This document shows, piece by piece, positions 38,622 through 47,892 of a stretch of DNA of 64,000 nucleotides; position 1 is the first letter of the stretch; each line of letters begins with the position of its first letter. Position numbers and translations under genes: made by a program. The DNA comes from Acinetobacter sp. SAAs474. Its GTDB lineage: Bacteria; Pseudomonadota; Gammaproteobacteria; Pseudomonadales; Moraxellaceae. The notes beneath the pieces are model-generated. The model saw nothing but the letters and a program-made list of their open reading frames with translations, did no database searches and was not told where the DNA came from. The stretch lies in contig NZ_CP127915.1 of NCBI RefSeq assembly GCF_032823475.1, positions 2,604,001 through 2,668,000 on the forward strand. The letters run 5' to 3'.

Positions 38622-39410
38622 TTATTTACTCTTTTTTTTCGGTGGCCATGGAAAAAACATGGAGGTTCGTTGCTGATAGGCTGCATAATTATCAGCACGA
38701 TGCTGTAATGCCTGCTGTTCGCTAAAAGGAATACCGGTAATGTAATATAAGAATAACCACATCAAAACAGGATATAACCACAGGCTATAGACATCCGCAG
38801 CAAGTGCTAATATAGGGTAAGAAAACCAATGTAACCATTCAAAAAAATAATTCGGATGACGTGAATATCGCCATAATCCTTGATCTAAAGTTTTGGCTTG
38901 ATTGGATGGATTTCGCTTAAAGCGATACAACTGTTGATCTGCAACAGTTTCACCCACTAAAGCCAACAACAGAATCAAAACTGCAATCATCAGCGTTATA
39001 GGCATCCAATTCTGCCATTGTGTTTCATTGAAACTCAGTAACGTGAGCATCGGATAAGAAAATAAAATCGCTAATCCTGCTTGAAAGATAAAAAATGCCA
39101 AAAATCCCCAATGCTGATAACGACCCATTGCACGGCGCATATTGGCATAACGCGTATCTTCTTGTGTTTCACTGAGATAACGACGTAACAAATGCCAGCT
39201 TAAACGTATAAACCAAAAACTACTGCCTAAACCAATAAATAGACGAATCAATAATGGTGCACTGCTACTTAAATATGCTGCCCAAATCACATTACAGGCA
39301 ATACAGCAGCTCCACATCACATCGACTAATCCTGCCCTGTGGTTATAGGTCACGATCAGCCATGCGATCAACATCAGCAGCAGATTTATCAAAAATAAGG
39401 ACAAGAACAT
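38622..39410 (-). CDS. DUF1295 steroid-5-alpha-reductase-like membrane protein
   Basis: This 262-residue protein has about six or seven transmembrane helices. The C-terminal RYSRHPNYFFEWLHWFSYP block is the signature of the DUF1295/steroid 5-alpha-reductase-like and isoprenylcysteine methyltransferase-like group. It lies between the two CFA-like genes (gaps 2 bp and 35 bp), so a reductase or methyltransferase step on membrane fatty acyl chains is likely. No biochemical role is established that I can name. Confidence 0.82.
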   Translation of the reverse strand: MFLSLFLINLLLMLIAWLIVTYNHRAGLVDVMWSCCIACNVIWAAYLSSSAPLLIRLFIGLGSSFWFIRLSWHLLRRYLSETQEDTRYANMRRAMGRYQHWGFLAFFIFQAGLAILFSYPMLTLLSFNETQWQNWMPITLMIAVLILLLALVGETVADQQLYRFKRNPSNQAKTLDQGLWRYSRHPNYFFEWLHWFSYPILALAADVYSLWLYPVLMWLFLYYITGIPFSEQQALQHRADNYAAYQQRTSMFFPWPPKKKSK

Positions 39411-39445
39411 AGGTATATACTCAACCTTTGATCGATCAATGTGAT

Positions 39446-40639
39446 TTAATAAGCACTGGCTTCAAATAACAGCTGTACATCACTAATCACGCCTTCACGA
39501 AAACCACCCTCGCAATAACATAGATAAAAGTCCCACATCCGTATAAATGACATATCAAAGCCGAGTGCCAATACCTGATCATGTTGCGCTAAAAAACGTT
39601 CACGCCAATAATGTAGGGTTTGTGCATAACTTTGACCAATATCCTCTAAGTGCTTAAGACGTAATTTTTGCTCAGAAGCTGCCTTGGTCATCACACTAAT
39701 ACACGGAATAAAGCTGCCTGGGAAAATATAGCGCTTAATATAATCTACGGTATTTAATGCCTTGCTATAACGCGCATCTTCAATAGTAATCGCTTGAATA
39801 AGTGCTAAACCATTCGGCTTAAGCAATTGATAACACTTTGTAAAATAAGTTGATAAATACTGTTCACCCACCGCTTCAATCATCTCAATCGAAACCAGTT
39901 TATCGTATTGACCTTGCAATAAACGATAATCTTTTAACTGTACATCTACACGATGAGACAATCCTGCTGCGGTGATACGTGCTTGTGCTTCATGATATTG
40001 TGCTTCAGAAATGGTAATTGTGGTCACTTTACAACCATAATGCTGTGCAGCATAAATGGCAAATCCACCCCAGCCACTACCAATTTCTACCACATGATCT
40101 AAAGGACGTAATTGAAGCTTTTGACAGATCAGCTCTTTTTTATATTCAGATGCCTGTTCTAGATCCATATGAGGGTTTTGAAATACTGCACTGGAATACA
40201 TCATGCTCTGATCAAGAAACAATTTAAAAAAATCATTACTTAAATCATAATGCTCAGCAATATTTTTACGACTTCCTGCAATTGAATTTTGACGTGACTT
40301 ATACCACGCCTTTAAAACAAGCTGGCTGGTCTTTACGATCGCATTCTGATTAATACGATCAAGTACATCGCGATTACGTGCCAAAATACGAATAACATTA
40401 ACCAAATCATCACTATGCCAATAACCACGAATAAATGCTTCTGCAGCACCTAACACGCCATTACGCAATAATAAATCCATTAATCGAATATCATGCACTT
40501 CAATCACAGCCACCAAATCATCAGCTTCACCAAACTGGCCTTGCCAAATACCTTGGAAAATGAATTGACCATGACGTAGTTTTAACAAGTGACGTAACAC
40601 GATGGGTAATGCCACATTCTCAAGCTGTTTTTTCATCAA
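39446..40639 (-). CDS. cfa: Cyclopropane-fatty-acyl-phospholipid synthase
   Basis: This 397-residue SAM-dependent enzyme adds a methylene bridge to the double bonds of phospholipid acyl chains. Motifs are AEHYDLSNDFFKLFLD, then VEIGSGWGGFAIYAAQHYG for SAM, VSIEMIEAVGEQYL, and the C-terminal YLCYCEGGFREG whose Cys is conserved in CFA synthases. The length suits the family. Its start overlaps the DUF1365 stop by 4 bp, so it is translationally coupled. The specific product (cyclopropane or methylated chain) cannot be told from sequence. Confidence 0.88.
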   Translation of the reverse strand: MMKKQLENVALPIVLRHLLKLRHGQFIFQGIWQGQFGEADDLVAVIEVHDIRLMDLLLRNGVLGAAEAFIRGYWHSDDLVNVIRILARNRDVLDRINQNAIVKTSQLVLKAWYKSRQNSIAGSRKNIAEHYDLSNDFFKLFLDQSMMYSSAVFQNPHMDLEQASEYKKELICQKLQLRPLDHVVEIGSGWGGFAIYAAQHYGCKVTTITISEAQYHEAQARITAAGLSHRVDVQLKDYRLLQGQYDKLVSIEMIEAVGEQYLSTYFTKCYQLLKPNGLALIQAITIEDARYSKALNTVDYIKRYIFPGSFIPCISVMTKAASEQKLRLKHLEDIGQSYAQTLHYWRERFLAQHDQVLALGFDMSFIRMWDFYLCYCEGGFREGVISDVQLLFEASAY

Positions 40640-41427
40640 CCTTTATTTCCTTTATCTTTCTGAGGATGACGATAAAATGGAACTTTCTTTTTCCATAATC
40701 GTAATGCATTCATATAAATACCAGCGACCATCCTAAAAGGCTCAATTACTTTACATACAGCATAACGATACTGCTGTGAAGGAAATGTGATTGCCTGCAG
40801 GGAAAACTTCATTGTGGCATCAAATTGCAATACATCTTGCTCAAATAATTGCATATGAATCACATAATATTGCTCAGAAAAACTAAATCGCCAACGATAA
40901 TCTAAAGCCATCGGCATAAATGGAGAAATATGAAAATCTTTCTTAAAGTCAAATTGATAGGTTTTATAAGGTCCATATTGAATGCCTATTTTTCGGCAAT
41001 CATGAATATAGACTTTTCGTTCTTTCCAAGGTGTATTGGTAATTTCACTCAGAATAAAAACAGGTTGCTGATCTAGATCAAAAATGACATAAAACACCAC
41101 CGAGTTAAATCTAAAGCCACAGCTTCGTGGTAAGGCTAAAACACGAATAGTTTCAGTAGCAGATAAATGGTAATGTTGTTGTTGCAGCAGTAAATCAGCC
41201 ACTTTTTCTCTAATGGTGCCCCTGTGCATAATTAAAAAATCTTGGGGATCTAAGCCAATCACATTCCAGCCTCGATTCGACCACAATACACATTGTTGAG
41301 TAAATGTTGCTAGTTGATCTGGATCAAACCATAAGTAACTTAATGTGGTGTTAAAGCGGTGCGACTGAGGCAGATAACGTCGATGACGAATATGTGCCGA
41401 TGCAATTGCAAGTGGATAAATAGCCAT
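40636..41427 (-). CDS. DUF1365 family protein
   Basis: This 263-residue protein is of DUF1365, recognised by SAHIRHRRYLPQSHRFN at the start and by PRSCGFRFNSVVFYVIFDL and KDFHISPFMPMALDYRWRF. The family almost always travels with a flavin oxidoreductase and a CFA-type synthase, exactly the arrangement here (18 bp after the oxidoreductase, 4-bp overlap with cfa). Its function is unknown; it has been suggested to act in fatty acyl modification. Confidence 0.88.
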   Translation of the reverse strand: MAIYPLAIASAHIRHRRYLPQSHRFNTTLSYLWFDPDQLATFTQQCVLWSNRGWNVIGLDPQDFLIMHRGTIREKVADLLLQQQHYHLSATETIRVLALPRSCGFRFNSVVFYVIFDLDQQPVFILSEITNTPWKERKVYIHDCRKIGIQYGPYKTYQFDFKKDFHISPFMPMALDYRWRFSFSEQYYVIHMQLFEQDVLQFDATMKFSLQAITFPSQQYRYAVCKVIEPFRMVAGIYMNALRLWKKKVPFYRHPQKDKGNKG

Positions 41428-41445
41428 ATTCGTATCCTCAATCAG

Positions 41446-42723
41446 CTAGTTGGATAATTGAAGTAATTGTTCAACCACCCAAGAAGCACTTCGTGCACCA
41501 TCTTCATGAAAGCCCCAACCCCAGTATGCACCACAATATGACGTATTGCGTTGCTGATTAATTTCCGACCAACGCTGCTGTGCACCAATCGCGGCAGCAT
41601 CAAATATCGGATGACGATATTGACGTTGGACCCATATTTTTTTAGGATCAATCACCATATTTGGATTTAAAGTGGCAAAGACTTGTGTTTTACATGGCAG
41701 GTTTTGTAGACGATTCATCCAATATGTAAAGCCATAATGAATGCCATTTTGCTGAAATGGTGTTTGTTGCTGGTGCTGTTTTGCGGTTACATGAACATGC
41801 CAACTGGCCCATTGTCGTTTGGATTTTGGCATAATACTGCAATCTGAATGCACCACCATGGTATTATCTTGATAGCGAAACTGCTGTAAAATATCCTGCT
41901 CAAGCGTAGATGGATCTTGTAGCAATTTTAAACTGTCATCGGCATGACACGCCAATACAACCCAATCAAAATTCATTGTTCCTTGTGCAGTTTCAAGCTG
42001 TACACCTTTGGATGTACGTGTAACAGCATGAACAGCCGTATATTGAAAATCAATATTTTTTGACTGTTGCTGTAATGCACGTACATAACTTGCTGAACCA
42101 CCTTTAACCGTTTGCCATAAAGGGCGATCTTTAAGCTGCAGCATACGGTGATGCTGGAAAAAATGAATCACAAATTTATAAGGAATTTGCCCTACCTGCG
42201 TTACAGGACAAGACCACAATGCACCACACATCGGGTATAAATGCTCTTGACGAAATGCCTGAGAATATCCTTGCTGATCCAGATATTGCTCAATGGTCAA
42301 ATCAGCATTAAGTTCTGTGACATCAATTTCTTTATTAGTTGCATAAAACCGTAATAAATCTGCCAACATACGACGAAAATCAGCTTTTAAAAAATTTTGT
42401 GGTCTCAGTAATAAAGAAAATTTTTGCGAAGGATTATACTGTAACTGTGAAACCTGATTGTTGACTGAAAAACTCATATCGCTGCTTTGTGTCGTCACAC
42501 CTAGCTGATCTAGCATGTCAGAAAATAATGGATAGTTATAGGCGTTAAATACAATAAAACCACTGTCTACTGCAATATGATCCCCATCAATAGTCAGTTG
42601 ATGCGTATCGGTATGGCCACCGAAATAATGATTTTTTTCAAAGAGTGTAACTTCATGGACTTGGCTTAATTTCCACGCGGCATATAAACCCGAAATCCCT
42701 GAACCAATAATTGCAATTTTCAT
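41446..42723 (-). CDS. FAD/NAD(P)-binding amine-oxidase-like oxidoreductase
   Basis: This 425-residue flavoprotein has an N-terminal FAD motif (IAIIGSGISGLYAAWKLS, then LFEKNHYFGGHTDTH) and the flavin-amine-oxidase fold, of the kind paired with DUF1365 and CFA synthase. In Rhodobacter a related protein takes part in furan fatty acid formation as a desaturase, as I recall. Its start overlaps the desaturase stop by 4 bp, placing it second in the operon. Confidence 0.87.
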   Translation of the reverse strand: MKIAIIGSGISGLYAAWKLSQVHEVTLFEKNHYFGGHTDTHQLTIDGDHIAVDSGFIVFNAYNYPLFSDMLDQLGVTTQSSDMSFSVNNQVSQLQYNPSQKFSLLLRPQNFLKADFRRMLADLLRFYATNKEIDVTELNADLTIEQYLDQQGYSQAFRQEHLYPMCGALWSCPVTQVGQIPYKFVIHFFQHHRMLQLKDRPLWQTVKGGSASYVRALQQQSKNIDFQYTAVHAVTRTSKGVQLETAQGTMNFDWVVLACHADDSLKLLQDPSTLEQDILQQFRYQDNTMVVHSDCSIMPKSKRQWASWHVHVTAKQHQQQTPFQQNGIHYGFTYWMNRLQNLPCKTQVFATLNPNMVIDPKKIWVQRQYRHPIFDAAAIGAQQRWSEINQQRNTSYCGAYWGWGFHEDGARSASWVVEQLLQLSN

Positions 42724-43706
42724 AGTAACTCCTTTGATTTAATACAATATTGTTTCAACTTTCTGGCTTTCTTCTGTTGTTTTGCTCGTGCAATTTTGCT
42801 GACTTGATAAACACGTGCGGGGATAGGTTTAATCCCCCAGACCAAACCCAACCAAGACATCAGCTTTAATCCGTAATAGGTCATATCAATTTGCCACCAA
42901 TAAAAACCTTGTCGCGCACTACCCGCATAATAATGATGATTATTATGCCAACCCTCACCTAAAGTAATCACAGATAAAAACAAATTATTCCGACTATGAT
43001 CTTTGGTATCAAAATCACGATGACCATAATGATGTGCCAATGAATTAATACATAAGGTTGCATGTATTAATAATACGGTAGAAATGACAAATCCCCAGAC
43101 CAATAACTGTGCACCAGAGGTTGCTAGTTGTGGCCAAGTCACTGCTAAATATTCACCCAAGCCATAAATCAACACCGCGGTCAATAGCACAACAATCAAA
43201 CTAAAACGATCTAGCCAAATTAACTCAGGATACTTAAGCCAATCTTTAATCACTGCTTTACGAGTAGCAAAGTTATAATCGTTCAGAAACCACCCAATAT
43301 GACTATAATAAAAGCCACGTGTAGATGCATGTGGATCATGTTCGGTCTCAGTATAGCGATGATGATAACGATGATGTGCAGCCCACCATAAAGGACCACG
43401 CTGCGCACTCATGGTACCAATCAATACAAAGATAAACTGCACAATACGAGAAGTTTGAAAAGTTTTATGTGATAAGTAACGATGAAAAAAAGCAGTAATT
43501 GCAAACATTCGGATTAAATAAAAACACAGCATAAAGCCAACAGCAAACCAGGAAACCCCAACCCAAAATACAGCAACACAAGCAATATGCAGCACAATAA
43601 AAGGTAAAATCCTGAGCCACTGAATCTGGGTATTTTCAACTGTTGGTGTATGTTGTGACTCTACGCCAGACCAACTATCGATCCAACGTAGTATATTTTT
43701 AAACAT
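42720..43706 (-). CDS. Acyl-CoA/acyl-lipid fatty acid desaturase
   Basis: This 328-residue di-iron membrane desaturase has the three histidine boxes HRYLSH, HHRYHHRYTETEHDPH and GEGWHNNHHYYAGS, and hydrophobic pairs between them. It resembles delta-9 stearoyl-CoA-type desaturases. It is the first gene of the minus-strand lipid run (desaturase, oxidoreductase, DUF1365, cfa, DUF1295, second methyltransferase). It would supply the double bond that the CFA-like enzymes modify. Confidence 0.92.
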   Translation of the reverse strand: MFKNILRWIDSWSGVESQHTPTVENTQIQWLRILPFIVLHIACVAVFWVGVSWFAVGFMLCFYLIRMFAITAFFHRYLSHKTFQTSRIVQFIFVLIGTMSAQRGPLWWAAHHRYHHRYTETEHDPHASTRGFYYSHIGWFLNDYNFATRKAVIKDWLKYPELIWLDRFSLIVVLLTAVLIYGLGEYLAVTWPQLATSGAQLLVWGFVISTVLLIHATLCINSLAHHYGHRDFDTKDHSRNNLFLSVITLGEGWHNNHHYYAGSARQGFYWWQIDMTYYGLKLMSWLGLVWGIKPIPARVYQVSKIARAKQQKKARKLKQYCIKSKELL

Positions 43707-43818
43707 AAACTCATCCTCAGATTAAGATCATCTTTACTCTGTTTAATGAGTTTAATCAGTTAGATATGAATTTTATGTGAACTTAAAACATGATGATTAA
43801 ACATTCAGTACAAGAGAT

Positions 43819-43845
43819 CATTAAGCCAAGGAATTTGGCTTAATG
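43819..43845 (-). terminator. Hairpin at the lipocalin 3' end
   Basis: CATTAAGCCAA and TTGGCTTAATG form a perfect 11-bp stem with a 5-nt loop that includes the lipocalin stop codon. No T-run follows, so this is a weak terminator or an mRNA-stabilising end. Confidence 0.5.
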
Positions 43846-44394
43846 TGATGATTTTACCAGTTTAGTGACATCATAACCGTAGTGTTTTGCAGTATTTAAA
43901 TAAGACTGATAGGTTTTTTCATCTAACTGTGGTTCACGCGATAATATCCATAAATATTTATCACTAGGTCCACCAATCAGCGCAACTTTATACTCAGGAT
44001 CAATACGTAAAATCCAGTAATCACCACGCGTAAAAGGAATCCATCTTAAACCTTTAGGTAAAAAGCTGACCTTAAGCTTACTGTTACCTGCATTTTGCGA
44101 AACAGCAACACCCTCAGCAGTCATCATTTCACCATTTTTATCACGGCAACGATTAATCACGCCGATGGTTTTATCGGCATTCAGCTGATATTGTGCAGTG
44201 GTATGAGAAACGCAGTGGCGCTGAAAATACATGGGTAAATGTGCAATTTCATACCATTTTCCAGCATAACGCTCAATATCAATCTGATTGACCGCTTGAG
44301 GTGCAACAACAGCAGTATTTTGTGCTTGGCTATGCCAAGATAAACTTAAGCTGGTGATCGCCAGCATGGTGCTGAATAAAAATCGTGATGACAT
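43840..44394 (-). CDS. blc: Bacterial lipocalin (Blc-like)
   Basis: This 184-residue protein has an ordinary signal peptide (to about residue 24, SQAQ) and no lipobox cysteine, so it is periplasmic rather than a lipoprotein like E. coli Blc. The lipocalin motif is DIERYAGKWYEIAHLPMYFQ, with GDYWILRIDPEYKVALIGG and LWILSREP later. Bacterial lipocalins bind lysophospholipids or fatty acids in stress. Its position beside lipid-modifying genes supports a membrane-repair role. Confidence 0.9.
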   Translation of the reverse strand: MSSRFLFSTMLAITSLSLSWHSQAQNTAVVAPQAVNQIDIERYAGKWYEIAHLPMYFQRHCVSHTTAQYQLNADKTIGVINRCRDKNGEMMTAEGVAVSQNAGNSKLKVSFLPKGLRWIPFTRGDYWILRIDPEYKVALIGGPSDKYLWILSREPQLDEKTYQSYLNTAKHYGYDVTKLVKSSH

Positions 44395-44506
44395 GGATTT
44401 AATCCTTCACAAATGAGCATTGACCATAACACAGCAGAATGTGAACAAAACGTCAATTACCCATCAATATATTGGCCTAGCTGAGCAATTGTTCTCCGTT
44501 GTCAAT

Positions 44507-45283
44507 CTACTTAAATTGATTGCATTGATTTTTCATCCTCTGAATCCAATCCATAATCATCCGATGTGCAATACTGCCTGAAAAGGGTAACTCTGGTAAC
44601 TGGTCTAACTTAAAGAATTGTGCATCACTCAACTCTTTTGCTTGAAGCTGAATATCGCCTGCTGCATATTCGGCCCGAAAAGCCAACATCAAATTACTGG
44701 GAAAAGGCCAAGATTGACTGGCAAAATATTGAAGATTCTTAATTTGCAAACCAACTTCCTCAAAAGTTTCACGGTGTACAGCCTCTTCAACATTTTCTCC
44801 TACTTCGACAAAACCGGCAATAAGACTATACATTTGAGTTTTAGTTCGTGCATTCTTTGCCAATAAAATTTCATCTTGACCACGTGTAATTAAGGTAATG
44901 ACACAAGGATTCACACGTGGATAATAACGATAACCACAAGCACTACAACACATGACGTATTGTGTTAATAGCAGTTGTACAGGATGTGCGCAGCGGCTAC
45001 AAAATTTATAATTACGTTGCCACTCTAATAATTGTAATGCGCGACTGGCTTGTTTAAATTGTTCTACATGCCATATTTGTACCAATTGGCGTAGATCTAG
45101 CCATTGATAACCTTGAGCCACCATATGGCTGACATCGTGATCTTGCACGTCACGTGCAATCACATCACTTGTAACTGATACAATTAAATCCTGTTGCTGC
45201 TGCGGAACACTTGGCAATTGAAAATGAGGATTAACCAACAATTGCTGCTGTTTAAATAGATATGCTGTTACATACATGATCAT
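44507..45283 (-). CDS. nudC: NAD(+) diphosphatase / NAD-cap-removing Nudix hydrolase
   Basis: This enzyme hydrolyses NAD(H) and removes NAD caps from RNA. It has 258 residues from the ATG at 45283. Zinc ligands are in CSRCAHP and CCSACGYRYYPRVNP. The Nudix box is GFVEVGENVEEAVHRETFEEVG, with its conserved Glu residues. SQSWPFPSNLMLAF is the NudC-specific block. A longer frame from 45310 adds nine residues, but GGAT and the family length (about 257) favour 45283 or the ATG two codons later. Confidence 0.88.
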   Translation of the reverse strand: MIMYVTAYLFKQQQLLVNPHFQLPSVPQQQQDLIVSVTSDVIARDVQDHDVSHMVAQGYQWLDLRQLVQIWHVEQFKQASRALQLLEWQRNYKFCSRCAHPVQLLLTQYVMCCSACGYRYYPRVNPCVITLITRGQDEILLAKNARTKTQMYSLIAGFVEVGENVEEAVHRETFEEVGLQIKNLQYFASQSWPFPSNLMLAFRAEYAAGDIQLQAKELSDAQFFKLDQLPELPFSGSIAHRMIMDWIQRMKNQCNQFK

Positions 45284-45371
45284 AAATCCAAGATAAAAAA
45301 AATCCCACATAGCAGGATATATGGGATTATAAAAAAGAAATCACCAAACTCAGTAGCTTACTTTTAATCAT

Positions 45372-45391
45372 CTTAAGCGCATATTATGCGC
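45372..45391. promoter_or_regulatory. Palindrome in the nudC-photolyase intergenic region
   Basis: GCGCATA-T-TATGCGC (45377-45391) is a perfect palindrome with a one-base centre, preceded by CTTAA. The left 12 bases recur at 34338-34349. It is a possible operator for the divergent nudC and photolyase genes. Confidence 0.45.
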
Positions 45392-45603
45392 AGTAAAAGT
45401 GAATTACAACTTTAATAATTGGTCTTTTTTTATCAGAAATCACATAATTTTCACATCTTTTATGGTGGTAAAATTAGTCAAAATAACTCTTGGTACTAAA
45501 CCAGATATACGACATGGTCAATTTAAAATAGCAACGGGGATGATTTCACAAAAAATTGAATATGCAAGAATAATGATGATGATTTCTATAACGGATATGG
45601 CGG

Positions 45604-47127
45604 ATGCGTTTTGGTTTAATTTTAGGAGATCAACTCAGCCATTCATTGGCAACACTACAAGCATTAGATCGTGATCATGATATTATTTTAATGGCTGAAG
45701 TATTAGAAGAAGCAACCTATGTTGCACATCATCCACAAAAAATTGCACTCATTTTTAGTGCTATGCGCCACTTTGCCAAAGCCCTTAAAGCACAGGGTTG
45801 GCGTATACATTATCATTGCTTTGCATCCAATCATTTAATTAAAAAGTTGCTTGATTTTGTACAATTACAACAACAACGCTATCATGCAACTCAATTAGTG
45901 TTTACCCACTGCGGTGAATATCGATTACAACAAGAAATCGTACAATATTGGCCACAGCAATTACAACTGTCGATACAATGTCTTGACGATACACGCTTTT
46001 TTTGTACTCCCAGACAATTCCAATCTTGGGCTCAATCTTATTCACAACGGCGCATGGAATATTTTTATCGTCATCTGCGTAAAAAAACGGGCTATTTAAT
46101 GCAAGATGGACAACCGATTGGTCAGCAATGGAATTATGATCATGTTAACCGTAAAGCTTGGTCTGGTACTCCGCCTTTAATAGCAAGGCTAAAATTTAAA
46201 CGTGATCAGATTGATCTTGATGTCATTGCTTTAGTCAAACATCACTTCCCACACCATATCGGTCAACTTGAGCAGTTTGACTGGGCGACCACACGAGATC
46301 ATGCATTAGATGCTCTTCACTATTTTATCGAGCATCATTTGGCTTATTTTGGTGACTATCAAGATGCCATGGCAATAGATGCAGATATCTTATTTCATAG
46401 TGCATTATCCCCCTATCTCAATTGCGGCTTGTTATTGGCCAAAGAGGTCTGTGATGCGGCTGAGACGGCATATTATCAAGGTCGCGCACCATTAAATGCA
46501 GTAGAAGGTTTTATTCGGCAAATTCTTGGCTGGCGCGAATATGTTCGTGGGATTTACTGGTTATATATGCCGCAATATGCCACACAAAATTTCCTCAATG
46601 CACAAGCAAAATTACCGCAATTTTATTGGACTGGCCAAACCAAAATGACATGTATGGCAGAATGTTTTCGCAATACATTTCAACATGCCTATGCACATCA
46701 TATTCAACGCCTGATGGTAACGGGTAATTTTGCATTATTAACAGGAGTCAATCCACAAGCGCTTAGCCAATGGTATCTTGCTGTCTATGCCGATGCTTAT
46801 CAATGGGTAGAACTGCCAAATACCATTGGCATGGTGATGTATGCAGATGGTGGCATCATGGCCAGTAAACCCTATATTGCCTCAGGCAATTATATTGATA
46901 AAATGTCAAATTACTGCGCATCGTGTCACTACAATGTCAAAACACGTACCGCAACAGACAGTTGTCCATTCAATAGCCTATATTGGTATTTTTTAATCCA
47001 GCATCAAGCGATATTTCGAACGCATCCACGAATGAAGATGATCTATCGTCAACTTGATCAACGTCAAGATCTCGATGAGATCAGCACCCATGCCCAATAC
47101 CTTCTCCAGCATATTGATGAGCTATAA
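45604..47127 (+). CDS. FeS-type bacterial cryptochrome/(6-4) photolyase
   Basis: This 507-residue flavoprotein of the FeS-BCP/PhrB group (DPRP family) repairs DNA photoproducts or senses blue light. The N-terminal RFGLILGDQLSHSLATL is typical. Cysteines for a 4Fe-4S cluster are in KMTCMAECFRNTF and in NYCASCHYNVKTRTATDSCPF. FAD-binding stretches such as EGFIRQILGWREYVRG and MVMYADGGIMASKPY are present. GGCGG-type sequence lies just before the ATG. It is followed with no gap by the DUF2256 gene, a common partner. Confidence 0.93.
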   Translation: MRFGLILGDQLSHSLATLQALDRDHDIILMAEVLEEATYVAHHPQKIALIFSAMRHFAKALKAQGWRIHYHCFASNHLIKKLLDFVQLQQQRYHATQLVFTHCGEYRLQQEIVQYWPQQLQLSIQCLDDTRFFCTPRQFQSWAQSYSQRRMEYFYRHLRKKTGYLMQDGQPIGQQWNYDHVNRKAWSGTPPLIARLKFKRDQIDLDVIALVKHHFPHHIGQLEQFDWATTRDHALDALHYFIEHHLAYFGDYQDAMAIDADILFHSALSPYLNCGLLLAKEVCDAAETAYYQGRAPLNAVEGFIRQILGWREYVRGIYWLYMPQYATQNFLNAQAKLPQFYWTGQTKMTCMAECFRNTFQHAYAHHIQRLMVTGNFALLTGVNPQALSQWYLAVYADAYQWVELPNTIGMVMYADGGIMASKPYIASGNYIDKMSNYCASCHYNVKTRTATDSCPFNSLYWYFLIQHQAIFRTHPRMKMIYRQLDQRQDLDEISTHAQYLLQHIDEL

Positions 47128-47289
47128 ATGACAAAAAAACAGCATCTACCTGAAAAAATATGTGTACACTGTAAGCGCCCTTTTTTATGGCGTAAAAAAT
47201 GGCACCGTTGCTGGGAAGAAATTAAATATTGTTCTGAGCATTGTAAACGTCAAGGAAAAATCTCTCAGCGTCATATGCGTGATCATTAA
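47128..47289 (+). CDS. DUF2256 small zinc-ribbon-like protein
   Basis: This 53-residue protein begins on the base after the photolyase stop codon. It has a clear four-cysteine arrangement: CVHCKRPFLWRKKWHRCW, then KYCSEHCKRQ, characteristic of DUF2256. Family members usually accompany FeS-type photolyases, and the function is unknown. It is strongly basic. Its stop codon overlaps by 4 bp the convergent DUF2805 gene. Confidence 0.88.
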   Translation: MTKKQHLPEKICVHCKRPFLWRKKWHRCWEEIKYCSEHCKRQGKISQRHMRDH

Positions 47290-47549
47290 AAACGTTTATA
47301 TTGCCGTGAACAATACGCTCGGTTTACATCAGGTGAACGTAATTGCAGATGCTTGGTTTTTCGTCCTGCCATACGTTGACGCCACAGTTTAAAACTACTT
47401 GGTTTTAAATGTTGACGCATCAAGCGAACTACGGCAGATTCATTTAAACCAAACTCGTCTTCAATCGCTTCAAAAGGTGTACGATCTTCCCATGCCATTT
47501 CAATAATACGTGATAAATTCTCTATTGTATGTTGAGTTGTCGACTGCAT
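47286..47549 (-). CDS. DUF2805 (TIGR03643-type) small protein
   Basis: This 87-residue basic protein carries the DUF2805 pattern: IEMAWEDRTPFEAIEDEFGL, NESAVVRLMRQHLKPSSFKLW and RQRMAGRKTKH. The N-terminal half resembles a helix-turn-helix, so nucleic-acid binding is conceivable. The family co-occurs with FeS photolyase and DUF2256 genes. It converges on and overlaps the end of the DUF2256 gene by 4 bp. Confidence 0.88.
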   Translation of the reverse strand: MQSTTQHTIENLSRIIEMAWEDRTPFEAIEDEFGLNESAVVRLMRQHLKPSSFKLWRQRMAGRKTKHLQLRSPDVNRAYCSRQYKRF

Positions 47550-47892
47550 AGTTAATGTCTCTAGATGCCTCTCATAGTATGTAATAAAAATCAGATTGGC
47601 GAAAATAGTCCATGATTTAAACGATCAATAATAATTAAATCATTGATCACCATACTGCTATTTTGCTGATATTAGAGAATATAAAGTGAAAAAAATGTGA
47701 TTTTTTAAATAGATGACACCGCAACCAACTGCTATGCCTAATCTGTTATTAGGTGACAAAATCACCATCCAATGCCATCACTTATATCTGTATGAATGGT
47801 GATTTGAACATATTTTGCTCTGCGACTTGGTATGCTCAGCATGTCATAGATTAGAATTTTGACATCCCATACAATAACATAAGCATAGATAA
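47550..47892. other. Intergenic region upstream of DUF2805, no gene seen
   Basis: This roughly 340-bp stretch holds the DUF2805 promoter and decayed sequence leading into the IS remnant. No convincing frame or repeat was found. Confidence 0.4.

Noticed and set aside
45399..45674. 91-codon frame upstream of the photolyase gene
   Set aside because: It overlaps the photolyase start in another frame and its sequence shows no family features. It lies in the promoter region.
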